Origin: Actinomycetota bacterium
GTDB taxonomy: Bacteria; Actinomycetota; Actinomycetes; Nanopelagicales; Nanopelagicaceae
DNA length: 5,924 nucleotides
Reading direction: 5' to 3'
NCBI GenBank assembly: GCA_009700155.1
Contig: WLMP01000057.1
Location: 1-5,924 of the forward strand
Under the pieces are notes generated by a model, which searched no databases, was not told the DNA's origin, and was given only the letters and a program-made list of their open reading frames with translations. Numbering within the stretch: the first letter of the stretch is position 1; each line of letters begins with the position of its first letter. This document shows positions 1-5,772 of this stretch, piece by piece. A program made the translations under genes and the position numbers.

Positions 1-508
1 CCTGCCAGATATATCTGAAGCTGAAATGGAAAATGCCCTTAAATCATTACAACAACTATCTTGTTGGCCAAAGTATTACGATGGTTCACATAGATCACTT
101 GCTAGATTAAAGGATTTAGCTAGCCAACTAATCGGTAGATTTGCTCAATCAGTTGAGGTGGCAACGCAGGAAAAGTATGGCGATGGTGATTTAACTAGAT
201 ATAACGCAAATCTAGTGGTACCAAGAGCTCAACGAGTTGAGGTAGCACTACTTAAATCAATTGCTGGTCACTATGTAATTAACGCCGAAGCCTCTCAAGT
301 TAGATATGCAGAGCAGCAAAAGTTACTTACTGAATTAGTTGAAGCCATCCTAGAGAGTGCGCCAAGTGCACTTGAGAGTTTCTTTTTACAGGACTGGCAA
401 AATGCGCAAACAGATCAAATGCGACTTCGGGTAGTAATAGATCAAGTAGCCTCATTGACTGATCCAGGTGCAAAAGCCCTTCATAAGCGCTTAGTAAGGC
501 CAAATTAA
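1..508 (+). CDS. dgt: Deoxyguanosinetriphosphate triphosphohydrolase-like protein, C-terminal part (5' end outside window)
   Basis: This is the C-terminal part of a dGTPase-family HD-domain hydrolase, which converts dGTP (or other dNTPs) to the nucleoside and triphosphate in the cytoplasm. The frame is open from base 2, upstream of the first ATG at 26 (preceding codons read LPDISEAE), so the ATG is internal and the gene is truncated by the window edge; 168 residues are visible. Recognisable family segments are YYDGSHRSLARLKDLASQLI, LTRYNANLVVP followed by a VALLKSIAGHYV helix, and a closing VVIDQVASLTDPGA before a basic tail. The catalytic HD metal-binding motifs are not visible and would lie upstream. 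Placement directly before dnaG is a typical actinobacterial arrangement and supports the call. Substrate preference cannot be read from this part. Confidence 0.87.
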   Translation, partial: LPDISEAEMENALKSLQQLSCWPKYYDGSHRSLARLKDLASQLIGRFAQSVEVATQEKYGDGDLTRYNANLVVPRAQRVEVALLKSIAGHYVINAEASQVRYAEQQKLLTELVEAILESAPSALESFFLQDWQNAQTDQMRLRVVIDQVASLTDPGAKALHKRLVRPN

Positions 509-541
509 CAAGTAAGTAATTCAAAGATCAGATCTACAAAC

Positions 542-553
542 TAGGATAGGAAT
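542..553 (+). promoter_or_regulatory. dnaG start region: SD-like AGGA, overlapping a TAnnnT -10-like element
   Basis: The bases TAGGATAGGAAT lie immediately before the dnaG ATG. AGGA at 543-546 is 7 nt from the start codon, a normal Shine-Dalgarno distance. The same bases also form TAGGAT (542-547) 6 nt before the ATG, the layout of an actinobacterial leaderless promoter. The sequence cannot decide between a ribosome binding site on a dgt-dnaG transcript and a leaderless start; the SD reading is simpler because dgt ends only 45 nt upstream. Confidence 0.5.
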
Positions 554-2362
554 ATGGCCGGAAGAATTAAAGACGAGGATGTTACATACGTCCGCGATCA
601 CTCTCCGATCGATGATGTAGTAGCTGACTATGTTCAACTTAAAAATGCCGGTGGTGGTCAGAAAAAAGGTTTGTGTCCATTTCATGATGAAAAATCACCA
701 TCCTTTCATGTAACTCCAAGTAAAGGGTTTTTTCACTGCTTTGGTTGTCAAGTAGGTGGTGATGTAATTGCATTTATTATGAAACTAGAGCATTTAACTT
801 TTATGGAAACAGTAGAACGCCTAGCAGATCGAATTGGTTACACACTTAAGTATGAAACATCTGGTGCTAGCTCTAGCCCATCAATAAATAGGTCAAGATT
901 AGTTGCAGCAAATACTGCTGCTTCACTCTTCTATCAAGAACAGATTCAATTGCCCGCAGCTCAACATGGTAGAGATTTTTTAACTAAACGAGGATTTGAT
1001 CGCGATGCGGCAAAAAACTTTAATGTTGGTTACGCCCCAGATGAGTGGGATAGCTTATATAAGCACTTAAAAGGCCAAGGATTTACCGATGAAGAGTTAA
1101 CGTTGGCTGGATTAGTTAAAGAAGGAACCAAAGGTCCAATCGATAGGTATCGCAATAGATTGATTTGGCCAGTAAAAGATATCTCTGGAGATGTAGTTGG
1201 CTTTGGTGCTAGAAAATTAGCATCAGATGATGTCGACCAAGGACCAAAGTATTTAAACTCACCTGAGACCCCAATTTATAAGAAGAATCAAATTTTGTAT
1301 GGCTTGGATATGGCCAAAAAAGAGATTTCAAAAAATCGACAGGTTGTAATTGTTGAAGGCTATACCGATGTTATGGCAGCGCACTTAGCTGGTGTTACTA
1401 CAGCGGTTGCAACCTGCGGTACAGCTTTTGGTGATGAGCATATTCGTATTATTAGAAGATTACTTATGGATGCAGATGCATTTAGAGGTGAGGTTATTTT
1501 TACCTTTGATGGCGATGCTGCTGGACAAAAAGCAGCACTTCGAGCATTTGAAGATGATCAAAAATTTGTAGCCCAAACATTTGTTGCAGTTGAGCCAAAT
1601 GGAATGGATCCATGTGAGTTAAGGCAGGCTCATGGTGATGATGCTGTTAGAAATTTAGTCGCACGTCGAGTTCCACTTTTTGAGTTTGCAATAAAATCTG
1701 TAATCGCAAATTACGATATTAAATCTGCAGAAGGCAGAGTAACTGCCTTAAATCAAGTAGCACCGTTAATTGCAAGAATCAGGGATGCATCCCTTCGTCC
1801 AGAGTATGTCCGACTGCTTGCTGGCTGGTTAGGTATGGAGGTAGATGTAGTTTCAACTGCAGTTAAGAAAACTGGCCGTAGTAGTGAATTACAGACCCCA
1901 GCAAAAATTAATTTAACTGATCCAATCCTAGTTCTTGAGCGTGAAGTACTAAAGGTTAAATTACAGTTGCCAGATTTAGCTCATAGTTGGGTAGATCTAG
2001 AGGATTCAGCCTTTTCCTTCCCACTTTATGATCAACTTAGAAAATTACTTGATCAGCAACCAGTGCTAAATATTCAAGAGTTAATTGATAAATCTGATTC
2101 TGATGAACTTAAATCGTTGATTACAGAGTTAACAGTTGAACCGATTAGAACTGATGGTGAGGTTTCTGATCGCTACATAACCAGCATATTTGCACGCCTA
2201 CGTGAAGTTGCATTGAGCAGATTAATTGCCGAGATTAAATCAACACTACAAAGATTAAATCCGGTCGAAAATGATGCGCAGTATCAAGAGATCTTTACGG
2301 AATTAGTTGGCATGGAGGCGGCCCGCCGGGTACAAAAAGAGTTGGCGCTGGGGGAGAGTTAA
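554..2362 (+). CDS. dnaG: DNA primase DnaG
   Basis: DnaG synthesises the RNA primers for Okazaki fragments and for leading-strand start, working with the replicative helicase DnaB. The 602-residue length is normal. The CHC2 zinc-binding domain is intact: C41-P-F-H44 and C62-F-G-C65, followed by GGDVIAFI. The RNA polymerase core carries the RYRNRLIWPVKD segment (about 198-209), and the Toprim site shows EGYTD with E268 and the metal-binding FTFDGDAAG with D319 and D321. MDPCEL (351-356) follows, as in actinobacterial primases. The roughly 150 C-terminal residues form the less conserved helicase-interaction part, with the typical RLIAEIKSTLQRLNP helix. The N-terminus MAGRIKDEDVTYVRDHSPID fits the family start exactly, so the ATG at 554 is secure. 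The gene is 45 nt after dgt and may be co-transcribed with it. No key residue is missing. Confidence 0.98.
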   Translation: MAGRIKDEDVTYVRDHSPIDDVVADYVQLKNAGGGQKKGLCPFHDEKSPSFHVTPSKGFFHCFGCQVGGDVIAFIMKLEHLTFMETVERLADRIGYTLKYETSGASSSPSINRSRLVAANTAASLFYQEQIQLPAAQHGRDFLTKRGFDRDAAKNFNVGYAPDEWDSLYKHLKGQGFTDEELTLAGLVKEGTKGPIDRYRNRLIWPVKDISGDVVGFGARKLASDDVDQGPKYLNSPETPIYKKNQILYGLDMAKKEISKNRQVVIVEGYTDVMAAHLAGVTTAVATCGTAFGDEHIRIIRRLLMDADAFRGEVIFTFDGDAAGQKAALRAFEDDQKFVAQTFVAVEPNGMDPCELRQAHGDDAVRNLVARRVPLFEFAIKSVIANYDIKSAEGRVTALNQVAPLIARIRDASLRPEYVRLLAGWLGMEVDVVSTAVKKTGRSSELQTPAKINLTDPILVLEREVLKVKLQLPDLAHSWVDLEDSAFSFPLYDQLRKLLDQQPVLNIQELIDKSDSDELKSLITELTVEPIRTDGEVSDRYITSIFARLREVALSRLIAEIKSTLQRLNPVENDAQYQEIFTELVGMEAARRVQKELALGES

Positions 2363-2381
2363 GCCAGATTTAGCCGAAGGT

Positions 2382-2409
2382 TTGAGTACATTGTTTTATT
2401 CGATACTAT
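2382..2409 (+). promoter_or_regulatory. Possible promoter of the tRNA-Asn gene
   Basis: In the 81-nt gap between dnaG and the tRNA, TTGAGT (2382-2387) and TACTAT (2404-2409) each match four of six bases of the -35 and -10 consensus, with a 16-nt spacer. Transcription would start near 2416, giving a 5' leader of roughly 28 nt to be removed by RNase P. No hairpin plus T-run separates dnaG from the tRNA, so read-through from dnaG is also possible. Nothing else is evident in this gap. Confidence 0.35.
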
Positions 2410-2443
2410 TTACCCTCGCTAGTCTCTAATCAGATTAACGTAT

Positions 2444-2516
2444 TCCCTGATAGCTCAATTGGCAGAGCAGCCGGCTGTTAACCGGCAGGTTCTTGGTTCG
2501 AGTCCAAGTCAGGGAG
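2444..2516 (+). tRNA. tRNA-Asn (anticodon GTT)
   Basis: The 73-nt cloverleaf folds with no mismatches. The acceptor stem is TCCCTGA (2444-2450) with TCAGGGA (2509-2515). The D stem is GCTC/GAGC (2453-2456/2465-2468) with GG in the loop. The anticodon stem is GCCGG/CCGGC (2470-2474/2482-2486) around the loop CTGTTAA, with anticodon GTT at 2477-2479. The T stem is CTTGG/CCAAG (2492-2496/2504-2508) with loop TTCGAGT. The discriminator base is G2516, as usual for tRNA-Asn. The next bases are CATG, so the 3' CCA is not encoded and must be added after 3' processing. The ATG of the ACT-domain gene starts at 2518, only one base after the tRNA body. Confidence 0.98.
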
Positions 2517-2520
2517 CATG
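2509..2520 (+). other. tRNA 3' end fused to the start codon of the next gene
   Basis: The acceptor strand TCAGGGA, discriminator G2516, one base C2517 and ATG (2518-2520) are contiguous. AGGGAG (2511-2516) resembles a Shine-Dalgarno but is one base from the ATG, too close for normal pairing, and is part of the folded tRNA. Cleavage by RNase Z after G2516 would release an mRNA with a one-base leader. This is an inference from position. Confidence 0.55.
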
Positions 2521-2757
2521 GCGCTATACCGAGTTCAGATCTCACTACCTGACCGACCAGGCTCACTTGGTGCGGTGGCATCAGCAATTGGTTTTGCAGG
2601 TGGGGATATTCGTGGCTTGGTAGTCCTTCGTAGCGAAAATGGCAAAGGCGTAGATGACATCACTATTGCAGTTCCTGGCAGTGATCCAACAGATTTACTT
2701 AATGTTTTAAATGCAATTGGTGGGGTAGAGGTTATTTCAATAACCCCAGTTGAATAA
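2518..2757 (+). CDS. Small single ACT-domain protein
   Basis: A 79-residue protein made of essentially one ACT domain, the fold that binds amino acids as a regulatory ligand. The signature is at the N-terminus: beta strand ALYRVQISL, then D12-R-P-G-S-L-G, the loop and helix start where ACT domains bind their ligand, then a helix, VVLRSENGKG and DDITIAVP as central strands, a second helix DPTDLLNVLNAI and the last strand VEVISITP. Domain boundaries coincide with the protein ends, so ATG 2518 must be the start; the next in-frame GTG (V20) would remove the first strand. Upstream in frame there is no start codon before a TAA inside the tRNA anticodon loop (2479-2481). Actinobacteria have longer ACT proteins beginning similarly; this one has no second domain or enzyme part. 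ACT domains usually dimerise. Ligand and partner are unknown. The stop codon touches that of galT on the other strand. Confidence 0.85.
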   Translation: MALYRVQISLPDRPGSLGAVASAIGFAGGDIRGLVVLRSENGKGVDDITIAVPGSDPTDLLNVLNAIGGVEVISITPVE

Positions 2758-3864
2758 CTAAATTTTTACTTGTCGTAGCTGCTCTGCTGATTGTTCAGGC
2801 TCTAAATCCATAATAAATGCACCCATAGCAGATTCAGATCCTGATAAGTACTTTAATTTTCCAGGTTGGCGCCGAACTGAAACAATTTGCCAATGAAGTC
2901 GCATGCAATCACTGCCAACATTAACTGGTGCTTGATACCAAGATGCTATATATGCCATTTCAATTCCAAATACACCATCAAGACGGGTTAAAATTTCCTT
3001 AGCAATCGCCGGAAATGCCTCAGATTGCTTCTCATCTAATTGACTCATCCGTGCAACGCTACGCAGTGGTGCTAAATGTATTTCAAATGGATAGCGGGCA
3101 GCAAAAGGAACGTAGGCAATCCATTCACTATTTTGAGCAATTATTCGCTTCTCATCTTTAATTTCACGCTTTACTAAATCATCAAGTAGTACTCTGCCAG
3201 TTTTTTCTAGATAATCCTGCGCTGCAATTAACATCTTTTCTACTCTAGTTGGAATAAATGAGTAGGCATAAATTTGACCATGGGGGTGGGAAATAGTAAC
3301 TCCGACCTCTTCACCTCTATTTTCAAATGGAAATACATGTTCAATATAGGTTAATTTTGAAAGCTCACTATCTCGATTTTTCCATGCCTCTAAAACAGCT
3401 CTGATTTGCTTAACTGGTAACTTTGCAAAACTTGCCCCATGATCAGATGTGTAGCAAACAACCTCACAAGCACCGGCAGCATCTGGATTTGGGGTATCTA
3501 ATCCATCTGTTTGTGGCAATTTCCAATCGGTATTTGGCACAGTTAAAGCTGGTGCGCGATTAGTAAAAACTACAACTTCATAATTACTATCTGGAATCTC
3601 TGTTTGTTTATCATTAGTTGATGCACATAGTGGACACAACTCTTTAGGTGGTAGAAATACTCGGTGCTGTCTATGAGATGCAACAACTACCCACTCATTT
3701 ACTAATAGGTCAAGGCGTAAATGACCGATGCCAGGCTGGGCCTGATCATCCCTACTATCAACTGCGCTGCGAGTAACTTCTTTACTATCGTAATAAAAGA
3801 TATCTCTACCATCAGAGAGCTTTAGGTTTTGGCGAATAACTCCACCTGGTAGTTGCAGCTTCAT
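2758..3864 (-). CDS. galT: Galactose-1-phosphate uridylyltransferase
   Basis: GalT exchanges UMP between UDP-glucose and galactose-1-phosphate in the Leloir pathway, acting in the cytoplasm through a uridylylated histidine. The 368 residues are a normal length. Visible motifs are C77-P-L-C80, one half of the zinc site; NRAPAL (102-107); CEVVCYTSDH, with H142 as the likely third zinc ligand; ENRGEEVGVTISHPHGQ (181-197), with H193 as zinc ligand and H195 as the expected nucleophile; and FEIHLAPLR (260-268) with LHWQ (323-326) in the C-terminal half. All expected catalytic residues are present. No galK or galE is in the window. The gene follows the GH25 lysozyme gene by 24 nt and is probably the last gene of that unit. 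There is no Shine-Dalgarno before the ATG, but a TACAGT element lies 7 nt upstream. Related nucleotidyltransferases such as ADP-sugar phosphorylases share the HPH fold, but the full motif set favours GalT. Confidence 0.93.
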   Translation of the reverse strand: MKLQLPGGVIRQNLKLSDGRDIFYYDSKEVTRSAVDSRDDQAQPGIGHLRLDLLVNEWVVVASHRQHRVFLPPKELCPLCASTNDKQTEIPDSNYEVVVFTNRAPALTVPNTDWKLPQTDGLDTPNPDAAGACEVVCYTSDHGASFAKLPVKQIRAVLEAWKNRDSELSKLTYIEHVFPFENRGEEVGVTISHPHGQIYAYSFIPTRVEKMLIAAQDYLEKTGRVLLDDLVKREIKDEKRIIAQNSEWIAYVPFAARYPFEIHLAPLRSVARMSQLDEKQSEAFPAIAKEILTRLDGVFGIEMAYIASWYQAPVNVGSDCMRLHWQIVSVRRQPGKLKYLSGSESAMGAFIMDLEPEQSAEQLRQVKI

Positions 3865-3871
3865 ACCGCTA

Positions 3872-3877
3872 ACTGTA
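3872..3877 (-). promoter_or_regulatory. Candidate -10 element for leaderless galT mRNA
   Basis: On the minus strand TACAGT is followed by seven bases (TTAGCGGT counted to the base before A of ATG is TAGCGGT) and then the galT start codon at 3864. This spacing would place the transcription start on the A of the ATG itself. It fits the TAnnnT pattern of actinobacterial leaderless promoters, and the missing Shine-Dalgarno agrees. No good -35 (TTGACA-like) hexamer is present at the usual distance, so the call rests on position and a short motif. Confidence 0.4.
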
Positions 3878-3888
3878 GTGGAAGGGGA

Positions 3889-5511
3889 TTAATGTTTTAT
3901 TTGTTTAGCGCAACTGTCTACTGGCCGCTTAGTAGGGGTTGGCTTAGGTGTTGGCGTTGGAACTGGCAGCTCTGGGCCTTGCATCAAATTTATTGAAAGT
4001 GGAAGTTGATTATCTGAATGCGTCTTCGAGATATCAACATAGTTTAGGGTTCCAGCAGTAACACCAGCAGGTAATCCTTCAACTTTTAATTCCCACCTAC
4101 CACTTGCAGATCTAACTGCACTTTGCTTCTTAACCTTTACCTTGGTATCAAGTGGTCTAAATACGACAGTTCCAGTTACAACTGGCGTGCCAATATTTCG
4201 AAATACTTCCACATTTATCTCAACGGGTTTATTAGTATCGGTTGCAGTTACCGATATTAAGTTAACCCTTGTCGGCTCGTTAATTGGCATCATGTCAGCA
4301 GGCTCTGGTTGCCATCTACCCTTAGTTAGAGCAAGAAAATTATCTGCAGATCCTCTAAAAACATTTAAATCTAACCGAGAGCTTGGTACTCCATATTTTT
4401 TACCAATCCCACAAGATGAGTACTGCCATATTTGCCACTGCGATGAACAATTTGCCGTACTCCAAGAGTGAACAAAACAACCAATTATTGGCCGCTGACC
4501 TGGCTGTGAAATTGGATCTGCTGGGTTAATTCCATAGTGAGCTAACCACAGTGGATATTGACGAAGCTTTTCACTTCTTGTCATTGCACTTTCTAAGAAC
4601 TGTGCATAAGAGTATAAAATCGGTTTTCTACCAGTTTTTTCTTCAACAGTTTCAAGCCAGGTCTCTGCCCATAGAGTTACTAAACTTCTAGCTAGAAATT
4701 TAGCGCATCCACCCGAACTACTTCGTTGTATGCAGCTATTTTCTAAATCCAATGCAACAGGTAAGTCACGTTCGTTGTAGCCACCTAAAGATGCCAGTCG
4801 CCAAATTACTTTTTGAGCTTGAGCTTTGGCATCTCGAATTACATAATCTCTATCTGTGGTATTTGGCATATAGGCAAAGTGATACATACCAGTGTAAAGA
4901 CCAGCAGCTTGGGCAGCATTACGATCTCCAACTAACCAACGCATTGTTTCTAAATCAGCTTTTTCTTGAGCATCAGATCCCTTGATGATTACAAATCGCA
5001 TTCCAGCATCAAACATCTTCTTAAAATCTATTGGTTGATCATTTGGATGTTGCCATCTACTCACATCAGAGCCTTTAATTCGTCCACCAGTTAATTTACT
5101 AGTTTCTGGTGTAAGGAAAAGAGTATTATGGTCTGGGAAAGTTTTTGAATTATCTACCTTAAAATTTGCCGGCTTAGAAAGCACCTTCTTCTTTTTAATA
5201 AGGGCAGTTGCGCGATACTGACCTTCTGCCTTAATTGCAGTTGCAACTGCCGTAATTCGCCAAGCCCCACTGCTACTTGAGGTAGTAGTAAAGGGTGTGG
5301 CTTTCCAAGCAATTCCATCAAATGAACTAATTTCTATCTTTGCCTTAACAGCAGGCTTTACCTGACCAAAAAAGGTAACTAATGATTCACCAGCATTTGG
5401 CGTGCTTTGAACTCCGATAGAGACGGTAGCAGTGCTAGCTAAAGTATTTGAAGTTGGTGTTAATACTGAGGTCATTACAACTAAGGCTAAAAATATCGGT
5501 ACGCGCTTCAC
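3889..5511 (-). CDS. Secreted GH25 family lysozyme (muramidase) with flanking Ig-like regions
   Basis: This is a predicted extracellular N-acetylmuramidase that cleaves peptidoglycan, 540 residues long. The N-terminus MKRVPIFLALVVMTSVLTPT is a Sec signal peptide with likely cleavage after A25 (NTLA). Residues about 27-120 are a threonine/serine-rich beta-sandwich-like region. The GH25 domain spans about 144-398: D149 in SDVSRWQ, D255 and E257 in ALDLEN, WLAHYG (322-327), WQIWQYSS (359-366) and D381 in LDLNVF, matching the acidic active-site residues of the family. Residues about 412-508 form a second Ig-like region, followed by a Pro/Thr-rich tail (PVPTPTPKPTPTKRP). There is no LPxTG anchor. 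The mature part has six cysteines (260, 269, 345, 355, 367, 534), an even number suited to disulfides. The GTG start at 5511 overlaps the upstream gene's stop and is followed at once by the signal peptide, which supports it. The probable role is cell-wall remodelling; attack on other bacteria is possible but not shown. Confidence 0.93.
   Translation of the reverse strand: MKRVPIFLALVVMTSVLTPTSNTLASTATVSIGVQSTPNAGESLVTFFGQVKPAVKAKIEISSFDGIAWKATPFTTTSSSSGAWRITAVATAIKAEGQYRATALIKKKKVLSKPANFKVDNSKTFPDHNTLFLTPETSKLTGGRIKGSDVSRWQHPNDQPIDFKKMFDAGMRFVIIKGSDAQEKADLETMRWLVGDRNAAQAAGLYTGMYHFAYMPNTTDRDYVIRDAKAQAQKVIWRLASLGGYNERDLPVALDLENSCIQRSSSGGCAKFLARSLVTLWAETWLETVEEKTGRKPILYSYAQFLESAMTRSEKLRQYPLWLAHYGINPADPISQPGQRPIIGCFVHSWSTANCSSQWQIWQYSSCGIGKKYGVPSSRLDLNVFRGSADNFLALTKGRWQPEPADMMPINEPTRVNLISVTATDTNKPVEINVEVFRNIGTPVVTGTVVFRPLDTKVKVKKQSAVRSASGRWELKVEGLPAGVTAGTLNYVDISKTHSDNQLPLSINLMQGPELPVPTPTPKPTPTKRPVDSCAKQIKH
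5508..5511 (-). other. GTGA start/stop overlap (translational coupling)
   Basis: The last bases of the 86-residue gene, CGG TGA, overlap the GTG start of the lysozyme gene by four bases (GTGA). No strong Shine-Dalgarno precedes the GTG, so the lysozyme is probably translated by ribosomes finishing the upstream gene. This ties expression of a cytoplasmic-looking protein to a secreted enzyme. Confidence 0.75.
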
Positions 5512-5768
5512 CGCTCTATTATTGTGGGTGAGATGCCAAAAATGGTTTTAATTGCATCAATTAGTAGCTGAGTGTGGGATGGATTACGGCTTTTCTTAAA
5601 ATCATGCGGATTTGCAAACTTCTGACTATCAGCAAAATCTAAGGTTAATTGATTATTTTCATAAGAAACCAATCTGGCATCAAAGAATGCCAGCCAAGCA
5701 ATTCGATCTTTTTCAAGAAGTAAATCTAGTACTTCATTCCAGCGTAGCTTTATTTGGGAAAGCTCCAT
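5508..5768 (-). CDS. Small protein resembling the C-terminal domain of DNA polymerase III gamma/tau
   Basis: An 86-residue protein without signal peptide or membrane segment. Its pattern, IKLRWNEVLDLLLEKDRIAW, then a short helix, DARLVSYENNQLTLDFADSQ, a charged stretch and a closing helix LLIDAIKTIFG before SPTIIE, follows the layout of the domain after the ATPase module in actinobacterial DnaX (W-x-EVL, a basic residue then W, then 'LTLxF', then a terminal helix near a G-I). No ATPase part is present and the protein is far too short to be DnaX. It could be a freestanding copy of this domain or a cryptic paralogue; the similarity is judged by eye and the function is unknown. It lies 4 nt after a membrane protein gene and overlaps the lysozyme gene by four bases. 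No Shine-Dalgarno is seen before the ATG at 5768, so reinitiation after the upstream stop is likely. Confidence 0.6.
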   Translation of the reverse strand: MELSQIKLRWNEVLDLLLEKDRIAWLAFFDARLVSYENNQLTLDFADSQKFANPHDFKKSRNPSHTQLLIDAIKTIFGISPTIIER

Positions 5769-5772
5769 AAAT

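Noticed and set aside
327..524. Minus-strand open frame of 65 codons opposite the dgt end.
   Set aside because: It is antisense to the clearly conserved dgt C-terminus, has no recognisable domain and no start signal.
2444..2516. tRNA-Asn as an integration site for a mobile element.
   Set aside because: No integrase gene, no direct repeat of the tRNA 3' end elsewhere in the window, and the downstream genes look like ordinary core genes.
2503..2517. AGGGAG as a genuine Shine-Dalgarno for the ACT gene.
   Set aside because: It is one base from the ATG and is fixed by the tRNA acceptor stem, so it is explained by the tRNA and is too close for normal initiation.
2721..2767. Hairpin GGTTATT/AATAACC (2730-2745), alternative TGGGGT/ACCCCA pairing (2721-2726/2743-2748), and a T-run at 2763-2767, as a terminator for the ACT gene or galT.
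   Set aside because: The stem is AT-rich with a loop of only two bases, lies inside the ACT coding sequence, and the T-run begins 17 bases after it. On the minus strand no T-run follows. It does not meet the form of an intrinsic terminator in either direction.
3900..3970. Low-complexity Pro/Thr codon repeat as a DNA repeat element.
   Set aside because: It encodes the degenerate PTPTPKPTPT tail of the lysozyme and has no independent repeat structure.
4142..4471. Plus-strand open frame of 109 codons within the lysozyme gene.
   Set aside because: It is antisense to the GH25 catalytic and Ig-like region, and its residues show no family pattern.
4752..4985. Plus-strand open frame of 77 codons within the lysozyme gene.
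   Set aside because: It is antisense to the GH25 domain, with a composition typical of a reverse-frame shadow.
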